A DNA stretch of 64,000 nt from Reyranella humidisoli (GTDB lineage Bacteria > Pseudomonadota > Alphaproteobacteria > Reyranellales > Reyranellaceae): contig NZ_JAHOPB010000001.1 of NCBI RefSeq assembly GCF_019039055.1, positions 3,632,001 to 3,696,000 of the forward strand. Direction: 5' to 3'. The notes below the pieces were generated by a model that saw nothing but the letters and a program-made list of their open reading frames with translations, was not told where the DNA came from and did no database searches. The position numbers were made by a program, and so were the translations under genes. Of this stretch, positions 17,048 through 25,629 are shown piece after piece. The first letter of the stretch is position 1. Each line of letters begins with the position of its first letter.

Positions 17048-18133
17048 TCACTGTGGATTAGCGGGGAGGAACTTGAAGATTTCGGCCGGCTTGAACTGGC
17101 CCGACGTCTCGCCCGAAAAGACCTCGCCGCTCTGAATGGTGAGCTTCTTCACCGGCGCACCGGGCTTCAGGTCGAGCCTGTCGAACGACACCCAGAAGGT
17201 GTTGGGCCGGGTGGCCGAGTCGAAATAATAGACGAGGTTCTTCTGGTCCGAGACGGTCCGCCAGATCGTCGACGAGATGTTCGGCTGGTCGGGCGTGGTG
17301 ATGCCGAGCGGCACGCTGACGGCGCGCATGACGCTCATGACGCTGGCGACCGCCTGGAAGGTGAAGGACTGCTCCGGTACGCCCTGGATGTAGTTCTTGT
17401 CCTTCTGCCGTGGGATCGCGGACAGGAGGAACGACGCGCGGGCGAAGCGGTCGGCGGCCCGATTGGTGCCGGGCAGGAAAGTGAGGCCGCCAATGCCTTG
17501 CCAGTAGGTGTTGAGCGCAAGCTGCTCGTCGTAGATCGGCGAATTGGTCATGACGGTGTATTGCTTGCCGTGATGGATCACGAGCTTGCCGTTCACATAC
17601 TCCAGGATCGCCGAGTCGCCCGAGGCGTCCGACATCGAGAGATGCAGGGTCGACGGTGCGCCGTTCGGGAGCGTTGGGGCCAAGATGTTGTAAGGCTCGG
17701 CCCTGAGCGCCTCGATGGCCTCGGCCACCGTCGCGAAATTATCGAGCGCGTACTGCGCCCAGGTCGAGATGGAGAGGTCGGGCTTGCCCGGCAGCGGCTT
17801 GGGATATTGAGATTCGGCGAGATAGAGCAGGTTCGCGACTAGGCCTTTCTCGTTCATTCCGTCGGTGCTGCCCGCCTCGTAGCCCGAGACGATCACACTG
17901 CCGTATTTCGAGATCCACTCCGCCGACTTCGGACCAGCCGCCCCGTTACGCTTCATGCCGGCCGGGAGGACCCATAGGTTGGACGACATATCCTCCTTCC
18001 AGTCCATGTTGCGCCCGGTGAGCACGAGGTTGCCGTCGCCGACATAGAGCGTTCGCGTGCAGGCGTGTGCGGGCGCGGAAATCGAGGCCGCGAGCACGGC
18101 CAGGGTGGAAATCCCGGAGAGAAGCCGTTTCAT
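17048..18133 (-). CDS. Linear amide C-N hydrolase, choloylglycine hydrolase family (Ntn)
   Basis: This is an exported N-terminal nucleophile hydrolase, 361 residues. The signal peptide (MKRLLSGIST to SAPAHA) ends exactly before Cys25, so cleavage would expose the catalytic Cys: ACTRTLYVGDG. TGRNMDWKED supplies the conserved Arg/Asp region, and GYEAGSTDGMNEKGL and NSPIYDEQL the Asn segments of the family. Members hydrolyse penicillin V, bile-salt conjugates or acyl-homoserine lactones; Gram-negative periplasmic members often act on AHLs, but the substrate here is inferred at most. I chose the ATG at 18133 since it gives the signal peptide. Its 3' end overlaps the kinase start. Confidence 0.9.
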   Translation of the reverse strand: MKRLLSGISTLAVLAASISAPAHACTRTLYVGDGNLVLTGRNMDWKEDMSSNLWVLPAGMKRNGAAGPKSAEWISKYGSVIVSGYEAGSTDGMNEKGLVANLLYLAESQYPKPLPGKPDLSISTWAQYALDNFATVAEAIEALRAEPYNILAPTLPNGAPSTLHLSMSDASGDSAILEYVNGKLVIHHGKQYTVMTNSPIYDEQLALNTYWQGIGGLTFLPGTNRAADRFARASFLLSAIPRQKDKNYIQGVPEQSFTFQAVASVMSVMRAVSVPLGITTPDQPNISSTIWRTVSDQKNLVYYFDSATRPNTFWVSFDRLDLKPGAPVKKLTIQSGEVFSGETSGQFKPAEIFKFLPANPQ

Positions 18134-18164
18134 TCTTGGTTTCCTTTTTTGTCCGGCTCCGATG

Positions 18165-19190
18165 TCACAGGAAGCGTGCCCGGATGTCGATGCTGTTCTC
18201 GACACCGACCTTATCGAACGTCGACGCCAGCCACGCGGTTGCGGAGGCACGACCGGCCTGGAACAGATGGTCGAGGAACTCCGGCTCGATGTTGAATTTG
18301 CTGACGGCGCCGAGCGGACCCAGTGTCCGGGCATCGGTGATCGAGTGGATCAACAGCTTCCGGAGGCGCTCTCCGAATTCCCCGGTCACCGCACCCTTGT
18401 CGATCAGCTCCTGCACGAAGGCGATGGCGCGCATCTCGGCCATCAGGGCGCCGCCGAAGGTGATCTCGTTCAGCCGATCGGCGATCTCGGCATTGGAGCG
18501 TGGAACGCCCTCGCGGCCGGGCGGGTCGACCTCCACGATCACGACGTCAGCGCTCTCGCTGTTGTAGATGAACGGCCAGATCGGCGGATTGCCGCGAAAG
18601 CCGCCGTCCCAATACGGCTCGCCGTCGATCACGACCGCTTCGTGGATGCTGGGAAGGCAGGCCGATGCCAGCAACGCGTCGATCGACAGTTCTTCGCGGG
18701 TGAAGATGCGCACCTTGCCGGTCGCCACGTTGGTCGCGGCGATGAAAGCCTTGATCTGGTGGCAGGCGCGGACGGACTCCTGGTCGAAGTGACGTGTTAG
18801 CAGGTCGCGCAGCGGATCGAACTTCAGCGGATTGCGCTGCCAGGGCGTGAGCGTGCGCTGGATGAGGTCGGCCCACAGGGCGGCCGGTGAATCGTCGAGG
18901 TTCCAGTTGCCTTGCAGCCGGTCGAGCGGCGTTCGGCGGATCGGACTGGCGATCGCCATCCGCCCCAGTTCGCCCCAGAAGGCCGCCAACGCGGAGCGGG
19001 CGCCGGCCGGACCGCCTTTGGCCCAGCCCTGCAGCAGGATGGCGGCGTTCATGGCGCCGGCGCTGGTGCCGCTGACCGCCTCGAATTCGAGCCGTCCATC
19101 CTCGATCAGCGCGTCGAGTACGCCCCACGTAAAGGCACCGTGGCTGCCGCCGCCCTGCAGGGCCAGGTTGATGCGCTTGGTCTCTGTCAT
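18165..19190 (-). CDS. Patatin-like phospholipase (RssA-type)
   Basis: This is a 341-residue predicted serine lipase or acyl hydrolase. The oxyanion loop is LQGGGSHGAFTWGVLDAL (11-28), the nucleophile elbow GTSAG (Ser43), and the catalytic Asp is in DGGFRGNPP, giving the Ser-Asp dyad of patatins. There is no signal peptide, so it is likely cytoplasmic or membrane-associated. It lies 31 bases upstream of the amide hydrolase gene on the same strand, possibly co-transcribed, and diverges from an MFS gene. The natural substrate is unknown. Confidence 0.9.
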   Translation of the reverse strand: MTETKRINLALQGGGSHGAFTWGVLDALIEDGRLEFEAVSGTSAGAMNAAILLQGWAKGGPAGARSALAAFWGELGRMAIASPIRRTPLDRLQGNWNLDDSPAALWADLIQRTLTPWQRNPLKFDPLRDLLTRHFDQESVRACHQIKAFIAATNVATGKVRIFTREELSIDALLASACLPSIHEAVVIDGEPYWDGGFRGNPPIWPFIYNSESADVVIVEVDPPGREGVPRSNAEIADRLNEITFGGALMAEMRAIAFVQELIDKGAVTGEFGERLRKLLIHSITDARTLGPLGAVSKFNIEPEFLDHLFQAGRASATAWLASTFDKVGVENSIDIRARFL

Positions 19191-19262
19191 GCGTCTATCC
19201 TCGCGGGCAACGGGACGTTAGGGTCGTCGTTCTGTAAAGAATCGGGCGGAACGGGCGGTATT

Positions 19263-20489
19263 ATGGCGGAGGCGAAGGCAGCGGGACCGTGGCGGAAGCG
19301 GCCCTCGACCATCCTGTGGATGCTCTCGCTCGGACAGCTCATTTCCTGGGGCCTCGTCTACTACACCTTCCCCTTGTTCGTCGTGCCGATGACACAGGAG
19401 TTGGGCTGGTCGCGCAGCGCCATGTTCGGCGCCCTTTCCGCGGGCCTCCTCACGGCGGGCCTCTGCTCCATTACTGTGGGCGCCTGGATCGATCGCGGAC
19501 ACGGCCGTCTCCTGATGACCTGTGGCTCCGTGCTGGCGGCCTTGCTGTTCTTCCTGTGGTCCCGGATCGATTCGCTGCCGATGTTCTACGTGCTGTGGGT
19601 GGGGCTGGGTGCCTGCCAGGCCGTCACCCTGTACGAACCCGCCTTTGCGGTGATTACGCGCGTGTACGGGCCTCGCTACAAGCAGGCGATCCTGCTGATG
19701 ACATTCCTGGGCGGGTTGGCCAGCACGTTCGGCATCCCCTTCGCGCAGCTCCTGATCGAACGGATCGGATGGCGGCCGTCTCTCGACGTGATGGGAATCA
19801 TCGTCCTCGGAGTGGCCCTGATGCACTGGCTGATCGTGCCGGGACCCCAGGAAAAGGCAGTGCCGATCGCCGCGCCCAAGCCGGTGGAGGAGGGTGTCGC
19901 CAAGAGAAGTCCCCTGGCCACCGCGATCCGCGTGCCGGCCTTCTGGGGACTGGTCGTCGCCTTCGCGGGCTATGGGCTCGCCTTCTCGGCGATGAGCTTC
20001 CATCTCATTCCCCTGCTCGACGATCGTGGCGTGCCGATCGGCGTCGTGATGGCGATCATCGCGCTGATCGGTCCCATGCAGGTCGTGGGCCGGGTGCTGT
20101 TGATGGTGGGGCAGCGTCACATCACCACCATCCAGCTCGGCGCGCTGATCTACTTCGCCTTCCCGATCTCGATGGGTTTCCTCGCGACAGGGATCACCGA
20201 CGTCTATCCGCTCATCCTGTTCGCCGTGGTCTACGGCGTCGCCAACGGCCTGGTGACGATCCTGCGCGGGATGGCGGTGCCCGAGTTCATCGGTCCGGAA
20301 GGCTACGGCGTCGTTTCCGGCGCCCTCACCATGCCAACGAACGTCATGCGCGCCGCGGGTCCGTTGCTGGCATCGCTCGCCTGGGGCGCCTTCGGTGGCT
20401 ACACGCCGGTGCTGTGGGGACTGGCCGTCATCATGCTGGTGGCAGCCGCCGGGTTCGCGGCCGCCGCTTTTCTCTCGAAACGGGCATGA
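19263..20489 (+). CDS. MFS transporter
   Basis: This is a 408-residue inner-membrane carrier with about twelve hydrophobic segments. It begins MAEAKAAGPWRKRP, then a first helix LSLGQLISWGLVYYTFPLF near residues 19-37. A loop motif DRGHGRLLM (about 78-86) corresponds to the MFS A-motif between helices 2 and 3, and a charged central loop (about 200-220) separates the halves. It resembles the oxalate/formate or monocarboxylate-type MFS groups, but I cannot name the substrate. It diverges from the patatin gene across 72 bases. The start is selected by the position of the first helix. Confidence 0.88.
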   Translation: MAEAKAAGPWRKRPSTILWMLSLGQLISWGLVYYTFPLFVVPMTQELGWSRSAMFGALSAGLLTAGLCSITVGAWIDRGHGRLLMTCGSVLAALLFFLWSRIDSLPMFYVLWVGLGACQAVTLYEPAFAVITRVYGPRYKQAILLMTFLGGLASTFGIPFAQLLIERIGWRPSLDVMGIIVLGVALMHWLIVPGPQEKAVPIAAPKPVEEGVAKRSPLATAIRVPAFWGLVVAFAGYGLAFSAMSFHLIPLLDDRGVPIGVVMAIIALIGPMQVVGRVLLMVGQRHITTIQLGALIYFAFPISMGFLATGITDVYPLILFAVVYGVANGLVTILRGMAVPEFIGPEGYGVVSGALTMPTNVMRAAGPLLASLAWGAFGGYTPVLWGLAVIMLVAAAGFAAAAFLSKRA

Positions 20490-20553
20490 AACGCCAGCTT
20501 TTGCCACAATTGCACATCAACTGAGCGTCGTCTTTACGATCAAGCGAGGCGAC

Positions 20554-21306
20554 ATGTTGGATGCGAAGCGTTTGCTGGAACAGTTCATGGGCGGCCAGGG
20601 GGGCGGCCAGGGCGGCGGTCTGGGCGGCATTGTCGGCGGCCTGCCTGGCGGGCAGGGCGGTCCGGGCGGATTCCTGAGCGGCGCGGGCGGCGGAGCGCTG
20701 GCGGGCGGCCTGGCGGCGCTACTGCTCGGCTCGAAGACCGGCCGCAAGATCGGCGGCGAGGCGTTGAAGCTGGGCGGCATGGCTGCCGTCGGCGCGCTCG
20801 CCTACAAGGCCTACAACGATTGGCAGGCCGGCAAGCAGGCCGCGCCGGTGACCGAGGCGCCTCGTGCGCCGGTCCCGATGCTGCCGGCACCCAGCGGGAC
20901 CCCGTTCAATCCCTCGACCGAGGCTGGCCAGCAGACGCTCGCGCGTCACCTGCTGCGCGCGATGATCGCCGCCGCCAAGGCCGACGGGCATGTCGATGCC
21001 CAGGAGCAGGCACGCATATTCGCCGAGATGGACAAGCTGCCTCTCGGCGCCGACGACAAGGCCTTCGTCATGGACGAACTGCGGGCCAAGCTCGACGTCG
21101 ACGCGGTGGCCGGGGCCGCCGCGACTCCGGAGGAAGCGGCCGAGATCTATGCCGCCTCGCTGCTGGCCATCGACGTCGATAACGCCGCCGAGCGCGGCTA
21201 TCTCGGAATGCTGGCGGCACGCCTCAAGCTCGACGATGGGCTGGTGGCGCACCTGCATGGCAGCGTCGCCTCCGCGACCGGCAAGGCCGTGCCGGTCGCG
21301 GTCTGA
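20554..21306 (+). CDS. TerB/DUF533 family protein with Gly-rich N-terminus
   Basis: This 250-residue protein has three parts. MLDAKRLLEQFMG is a short helix. A glycine-rich stretch follows (about 14-60, repeats of GGQGG and GGLGG), ending in a hydrophobic GGGALAGGLAALLLG segment that may insert in a membrane. The C-terminal helical domain (about 125-250) contains ARHLLRAMIAAAKADGHVD, typical of the DUF533/TerB fold with its Asp-containing AKADG loop. The E. coli relative is YebE. The function is unknown; TerB-like domains may bind metal. A palindromic repeat pair separates it from the convergent LLM gene. Confidence 0.86.
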   Translation: MLDAKRLLEQFMGGQGGGQGGGLGGIVGGLPGGQGGPGGFLSGAGGGALAGGLAALLLGSKTGRKIGGEALKLGGMAAVGALAYKAYNDWQAGKQAAPVTEAPRAPVPMLPAPSGTPFNPSTEAGQQTLARHLLRAMIAAAKADGHVDAQEQARIFAEMDKLPLGADDKAFVMDELRAKLDVDAVAGAAATPEEAAEIYAASLLAIDVDNAAERGYLGMLAARLKLDDGLVAHLHGSVASATGKAVPVAV

Positions 21307-21331
21307 GACGACTAGGCGAATGCAGATGACC

Positions 21332-21430
21332 AAGGATCCCTCACTGCGTTCGGGATGACACTGTTTGCTTGGCGGGCGTACTGCGCCAAGCTCAACGATG
21401 GTGTCATCCCGAGCGTCGCGAGGGATCCTT
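21332..21430. repeat. Inverted pair of 29-bp REP-like palindromes (pair 3)
   Basis: Forward copy 21332-21360 (core ATCCCTCACTGCGTTCGGG) and reverse copy 21402-21430 (core ATCCCGAGCGTCGCGAGGG) are separated by 41 bases. They are diverged members of the family seen at 15.7 and 16.1 kb. The pair fills the 152-base gap between the convergent TerB-like and LLM genes, where a bidirectional hairpin terminator would be useful. Confidence 0.8.
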
Positions 21431-21458
21431 CGCTTTCTTTACAGGAGCAAGCTGCAGT

Positions 21459-22565
21459 CTATTCCGCAGCCATCCGCGCCATCCCGGGCTTGAGGTGCTG
21501 CACCTTCGGCAGCACCTCCTTCGACAGCAGCTCGAGCGAATGGCGCCAGGCCTGCGGGCTCTCGACATAGTCGAAGCCGAAGACGAGCAGCTGCCCGAAA
21601 CCGCCGACCTCGTCGTAGATCTTCTCGATCTTCTCCGCGACCGTCTTCGGCGATCCCACGATCCAGTTGTGCTTGGCGCAATATTCGGGAGTCACGTCGG
21701 AATCGGCCGTATTCGGGTCGTGCTTCAGGTATTCGAAGAATCCGAATTGGGCGAGCAGGGGCAGGAAGTACTCCCGCATCATGCGGCCCATGTGCGAGCC
21801 GACGGAGAGGCGCATCGCTTCTTCGTCGGTATCGGCGACGAACACCTCGCGTACCATGCGCCACTGGCCGCGATCGGGCGTGCGGCCCGACTTGGCGGCG
21901 CCGGTCTCGACCGACTCCCAGTGGCTCTTCACGTAGGCCGGATTGAGGTTGAGGCTCATCGGGATGTAGCCCTTCTCACCGGCGAGCTTCAGCGTGTCCG
22001 AACCCTTGGACAGTCCGGCGACGCCGATCGGCGGATGAGGGGCCTGCAGCGGTTTGATGTGCGGCTTCAGGAAGCCGAACATCGTGTCGGGCTTGGTGAC
22101 GTGCCAGTACTTGCCCTTGTAGTCGAACGGCTCGTTTGACGACCAGAGCTTCAGGATGATGTCGAGCGCCTCGCGTGTCATGTCGCGGTTGGTGCCGGAC
22201 ATGCCGTCGACGTTGAACATCGCCCAGTCGCTGGGCAGGCCCGACGCCGCGACACCGAAGTTGAGACGCCCGCCGGAGATGTGGTCGAGCATGGCCACGC
22301 GGTTCGCGAGCTCGGCGGGATGATGATAGGGCAGCAGGAAGCCGCCGGGGCCGAGGCGGATGTTCTTGGTCTGCATCAGTGCCTGCGCCACCAGCAAATC
22401 GGGCGAGGGATGCGGCTCCCACGGCGCGGTATGATGCTCGCCGATCCAGGCCTCGGTGAAGCCCAGCTCGTCGAGCCAGCGGATCACCTGCAGATCCCAT
22501 TCGTGGCCGTCCTTCAGCGAACGCTCGGGTGGATGAGACGGCATGGTGAAATAACCAAACTGCAT
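21459..22565 (-). CDS. LLM class flavin-dependent oxidoreductase
   Basis: This is a bacterial luciferase-like monooxygenase of 368 residues that uses reduced FMN with molecular oxygen; the substrate is unknown. It begins MQFGYFTMPSHPPERS, and LDELGFTEAWIGEHHTAPWEP is the typical first strand/helix with EHH. RLNFGVAASGLPSDW and the late VGSPKTVAEKIEKIYDE block are also LLM hallmarks. The ATG at 22565 is preceded by a strong ribosome site (GAGGAGGAAAC). It stands alone on its strand: an 86-base gap separates it from the DUF2867 gene upstream. Confidence 0.92.
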   Translation of the reverse strand: MQFGYFTMPSHPPERSLKDGHEWDLQVIRWLDELGFTEAWIGEHHTAPWEPHPSPDLLVAQALMQTKNIRLGPGGFLLPYHHPAELANRVAMLDHISGGRLNFGVAASGLPSDWAMFNVDGMSGTNRDMTREALDIILKLWSSNEPFDYKGKYWHVTKPDTMFGFLKPHIKPLQAPHPPIGVAGLSKGSDTLKLAGEKGYIPMSLNLNPAYVKSHWESVETGAAKSGRTPDRGQWRMVREVFVADTDEEAMRLSVGSHMGRMMREYFLPLLAQFGFFEYLKHDPNTADSDVTPEYCAKHNWIVGSPKTVAEKIEKIYDEVGGFGQLLVFGFDYVESPQAWRHSLELLSKEVLPKVQHLKPGMARMAAE

Positions 22566-22651
22566 CGTTTCCTCCTCGGTTGTCGTTCCGGAAATTCGAC
22601 TACCGGGCGGCGGATCGCGCAAGAGACCGAATTTGCATGGCTGACGGCGTG

Positions 22652-23170
22652 TCAGATCCGTCCCGCACGGGCGGCGTTGGCCAGCAGCGCCCTGACGCCG
22701 AGACGGTGAAAGGGGAGTATGACGCGCAGATAGACCCTGCCGAAGAGATTGTGCGGCTCCACGATCGTCGAGAGCACCACGCGGCTCGCACCGTCGACGG
22801 ACAGCTTCCGGACCGATACCCGGAAATCGAGATGCCGGTCTTCGCCCCCCGTCACGATCTCGGTGGCGTTCTGGGAGTACAGCGTGAAACGGGCAATCTT
22901 CTCTCCGACCGAATAGGCTGGCTTGATCTCGATAGCGTCGAATGCCGCCGCCGTCGTCGTACGGAGTCCGAAGGGCGCGACGATCCAGCCCCGCAGGATG
23001 AGAAGCCATCGCGCCCATCGCGGATGATGGGCGAAGAGTGCGAGGTAGATCTGGGTGATCGTGAGATCGCTCCGTCGCAACGGCGCCTCATGGGAGTCCC
23101 AGTAGTAGGACTGCGCGAGATCCCCGAGGAATGCGCTTTCAGGCGGCGCGCGACGGCGCATGACTGTCAT
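22652..23170 (-). CDS. DUF2867 domain-containing protein
   Basis: The 172-residue product matches the DUF2867 pattern. YYWDSHEAPLRRSDLT lies near the start, an aromatic ALFAHHPRWARWLLILRGWIVAPFGL stretch follows (quoted in part, about 44-70), then IKPAYSVGEKIARFTLYSQN, GEDRHLDFRVSV and a closing HNLFGRVYLRVILPFHRLGV. The fold is probably a lipid- or ligand-binding beta barrel, with no known enzymatic role. The start may be 23170 or the ATG at 23161 (MRRRAPP). It diverges from the isochorismatase-like gene across 48 bases. Confidence 0.75.
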   Translation of the reverse strand: MTVMRRRAPPESAFLGDLAQSYYWDSHEAPLRRSDLTITQIYLALFAHHPRWARWLLILRGWIVAPFGLRTTTAAAFDAIEIKPAYSVGEKIARFTLYSQNATEIVTGGEDRHLDFRVSVRKLSVDGASRVVLSTIVEPHNLFGRVYLRVILPFHRLGVRALLANAARAGRI

Positions 23171-23218
23171 CCCGCCAGTCGACTAGCATTGGCCGCTCGA
23201 AGCAAGGGTACGAGGCAA

Positions 23219-23785
23219 ATGCCGGATGAGGTTCTGATCCTGATCGACCAGCAGAAGGCCATGCTTCATCCGAAGTGGGGCCCCCGAAACAATCCCGGCG
23301 CCGAGGCGAACATCGCCCGTCTGCTGGCCGACTGGCGCCGGCGCGGCGCCCCGATCGTCCATGTGAAGCACGACGGGACGCGGCCGGACTCTCCATTCCG
23401 GCCCGGCCAGGAGGGCAACGACTTCCTGCCGCTGACGGCACCGCGCGACGGCGAACTGGTGGTCGCGAAGAAGGTCCACAGCGCCTTCATCGGCACCGAA
23501 CTGGCGGCCGGCCTTCAGTCGATGGCGGGAGCGTGCCGAGAGAAGCCGCCGCTGGTGATCTGCGGCGTCCTGCTGGCCAACTCGGTCGAGGCGACGGTGC
23601 GCGTGGCCGGCAATCTCGGCTTCAGGGTGCGCCTGCCGGGCGATGCCTGCTGGTCCTGCGACAAGCGCGATCTGACCGGGCGGCTATGGCCCGCCGAGGA
23701 CGTGCATCAACTGACGCTGGCACTTCTCGACGGGGAGTATGCCGCGGTCACGACGACGGACGAGATTCTCGCGGGCGTGCGCTGA
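23219..23785 (+). CDS. Isochorismatase-like hydrolase lacking the nucleophilic Cys
   Basis: This is a 188-residue protein of the isochorismatase/cysteine hydrolase fold. Conserved Asp10 is in LILIDQQKAM and the conserved Lys is in VVAKKVHSAF (84 or 85). The segment that normally carries the catalytic Cys (as in GVxxxxCVxxTxR) reads CGVLLANSVEATVR, with Ser122 at the Cys position. True isochorismatases such as EntB also lack this Cys, whereas nicotinamidases and N-carbamoylsarcosine amidases need it, so amidase activity is doubtful. The ATG at 23219 is preceded by a CGAGGCAA sequence. The gene converges on a transglutaminase gene six bases from its stop. Confidence 0.85.
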   Translation: MPDEVLILIDQQKAMLHPKWGPRNNPGAEANIARLLADWRRRGAPIVHVKHDGTRPDSPFRPGQEGNDFLPLTAPRDGELVVAKKVHSAFIGTELAAGLQSMAGACREKPPLVICGVLLANSVEATVRVAGNLGFRVRLPGDACWSCDKRDLTGRLWPAEDVHQLTLALLDGEYAAVTTTDEILAGVR

Positions 23786-23791
23786 CGGCGT

Positions 23792-24598
23792 TCAGGGCAC
23801 TTCGTCGGTGAAAACATTGAAGCTGACCAGCGTGTTGGGCCCGAACGTGTGTGTGATCGGCACGTCGGCGGCGTCGCGGCCCTGTCCGATCAGGACACGG
23901 CCGATGCGGGGCACGTTGTTGCGCGGGTCGAACTTATACCAGCGGCCGCCGAGATAGGCCTCGAACCAGCCAGCGAAGTCCATGGGCGCATCGACCGGCG
24001 GCACGCCGATGTCTCCGAGATAACCAGTGCAGTATCGCGCCGGGATGTTCATGCACCGGCAGAAGGCGATGCCGAGATGGGCATAGTCGCGGCACACGCC
24101 GTTGCCTTCATTGAACGCTTCCCAAGCCGTCTTGGTCGGACGAGCGAACTGGTAGCCGAACGTGATGTGGTTATGGACATAGTCGCAAATCGCTTGGACG
24201 CGGGCCCAACCCGTCGGCCCGTTGCCGAAAAGGCTCCACGCGATCTCGGACAGGCGATCCGTCTCGCAATAGCGGCTGCCCAGGAGATAGACGATCGTAT
24301 CGTCGGGCAGGTCTTCGATCGCATGCTGCTTGGCCGACGGGACGACGTCGTCGGTCACGCCGGAATCGCGCACCAGGCCGCGGCCGTGAAGCTTCATGCG
24401 TCCGGCGGGTGCGACGAGCCGGCTGCACCAGTTCCCGAAGCCGTCGCGGTAGCGCGTGATGGTGACTGCCGGTTCGGTCGTCAGTTGATCGGGCTGGATG
24501 ATGTCGCGGGCGCGCGTATGGTGAGCCCCCAGGATCATGATCATCGGCGTGGGTTGGGGGAAGTCGTAGACGATCTCGTAGCCGATGCGGATCTTCAT
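23792..24598 (-). CDS. Transglutaminase-like family protein (1)
   Basis: This is a 268-residue transglutaminase-fold protein. The N-terminal beta domain opens MKIRIGYEIVYDFPQPTP. The papain-like core has the nucleophile Cys169 in EGNGVCRDYAHLGIAFCR. The segment that usually holds the catalytic His (HAWVEVY) reads MDFAGWFEAYLGGRWYKFDP, with Phe-Ala in place of His-Ala, while the Asp of FDPRNN is present. It may be a peptidase or amidase of altered activity. It follows the second transglutaminase gene by 42 bases on the same strand, so both are probably co-expressed. Confidence 0.88.
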   Translation of the reverse strand: MKIRIGYEIVYDFPQPTPMIMILGAHHTRARDIIQPDQLTTEPAVTITRYRDGFGNWCSRLVAPAGRMKLHGRGLVRDSGVTDDVVPSAKQHAIEDLPDDTIVYLLGSRYCETDRLSEIAWSLFGNGPTGWARVQAICDYVHNHITFGYQFARPTKTAWEAFNEGNGVCRDYAHLGIAFCRCMNIPARYCTGYLGDIGVPPVDAPMDFAGWFEAYLGGRWYKFDPRNNVPRIGRVLIGQGRDAADVPITHTFGPNTLVSFNVFTDEVP

Positions 24599-24640
24599 CC
24601 GGCCGTCTCCTGAAACAGCATGTCTGGGCACGGGGCCCGG

Positions 24641-25525
24641 TCAGGTCGTCACGGATCCGTGCGGCGTTACACTGACATGCACCTCCATTCCGAGAGTGTC
24701 GGATCGGGAGCCGACGAAGGTGCCGTGCAGCGGTGTCGCCTGATCGGGATCGCGCACGACCGCCACCGTAACGAGGCTGCCCTTGCCGACGTTGCCGCTG
24801 GTCGGATCGAAATCGATCCACCCGGTGCCGGGCAGGTAGATCTGCGCCCAGGCGTGCGTCGCCCCATGCGCCTCCGTCGGTGCCACATCCGGCATCGTGG
24901 CGAGGTAGCCGGACACGAAGCGCGCGGCCAGGCCCAGCGAGCGGGCGGCATCGATCAGGAGCAGGGCGAAGTCGCGACAGCTGCCGTGGCCGAGTTGCAG
25001 CGTTTCGGCGGGTGGCTGGACGCCCTTGGCCTCGCGCCGGCGATAGAGAAAGCCGTCGTGGATGCCCTGCGAGAGACGAGTGAGGAGTTCGAGGGCAGGA
25101 ATCTGGCCGTCCACGGGCAGGAACCGGCGCGCCCATTGGGCGACCGCGTCGTCGGTCCCGATATCGTGCCGCCGGATACAATGGGCCAGGTCGGTCATCT
25201 CGTCATCGCCGTAGTCGACCGGAAAGATGGCTGCAGCGTCGTCGAGGCCCGGATGCAGGGCGTCATCGGGTGAATGTTCGAGGCTGACGATGCTCGCGAA
25301 GCTGAGCTCGGTGGCGACGCCGGCGAACTCGGCAATGGCTATGTGATTGCCGAAATCGTCCTGCTCGTAGCGCAGGCTGGAGGGGGCGGGATTGATCTCG
25401 AGGCTCACCTCGATCACGCGCTGATCGTGGGAGTCGCGGGGCCGCAGCATCATGCGGTGTTCGCCGAAGGCGACCGGGTGCCGGTATCGATAGGTCGTGA
25501 CGTGACGGATCGTCAGTGACCGCAT
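24641..25525 (-). CDS. Transglutaminase-like family protein (2)
   Basis: This is a 294-residue transglutaminase-superfamily protein starting MRSLTIRHVTTYRYRHPVAFG, the bacterial N-terminal transglutaminase domain. The catalytic triad is complete: Cys183 in LGHGSCRDFALLLID, His224 in ATHAWAQIYLPG, and Asp in WIDFDPTSG (about 240). Such proteins are probably cysteine proteases or amidases, often found with alpha-E and circularly permuted ATP-grasp genes, which are absent here. I chose the ATG at 25525 because homologues begin at MRSLTI. A hairpin terminator for the aldehyde dehydrogenase lies just upstream. Confidence 0.9.
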   Translation of the reverse strand: MRSLTIRHVTTYRYRHPVAFGEHRMMLRPRDSHDQRVIEVSLEINPAPSSLRYEQDDFGNHIAIAEFAGVATELSFASIVSLEHSPDDALHPGLDDAAAIFPVDYGDDEMTDLAHCIRRHDIGTDDAVAQWARRFLPVDGQIPALELLTRLSQGIHDGFLYRRREAKGVQPPAETLQLGHGSCRDFALLLIDAARSLGLAARFVSGYLATMPDVAPTEAHGATHAWAQIYLPGTGWIDFDPTSGNVGKGSLVTVAVVRDPDQATPLHGTFVGSRSDTLGMEVHVSVTPHGSVTT

Positions 25526-25582
25526 GAGGATGCCCCCAGCCTCATCAAGCACGTTTCGCGCCAGGTCGACAGTACAAACGAA

Positions 25583-25608
25583 ACAAGGCGGCCCGCAGGC
25601 CGCCTTGT
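25583..25608 (-). terminator. Rho-independent terminator after the aldehyde dehydrogenase gene
   Basis: A perfect 11-bp stem, ACAAGGCGGCC / GGCCGCCTTGT, has a CGCA loop and begins 21 bases beyond the aldehyde dehydrogenase stop on the minus strand. The following minus-strand bases are T-rich (GTTTCGTTTG). Confidence 0.65.
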
Positions 25609-25629
25609 CGGTGTTCCATAAGAGACAGT

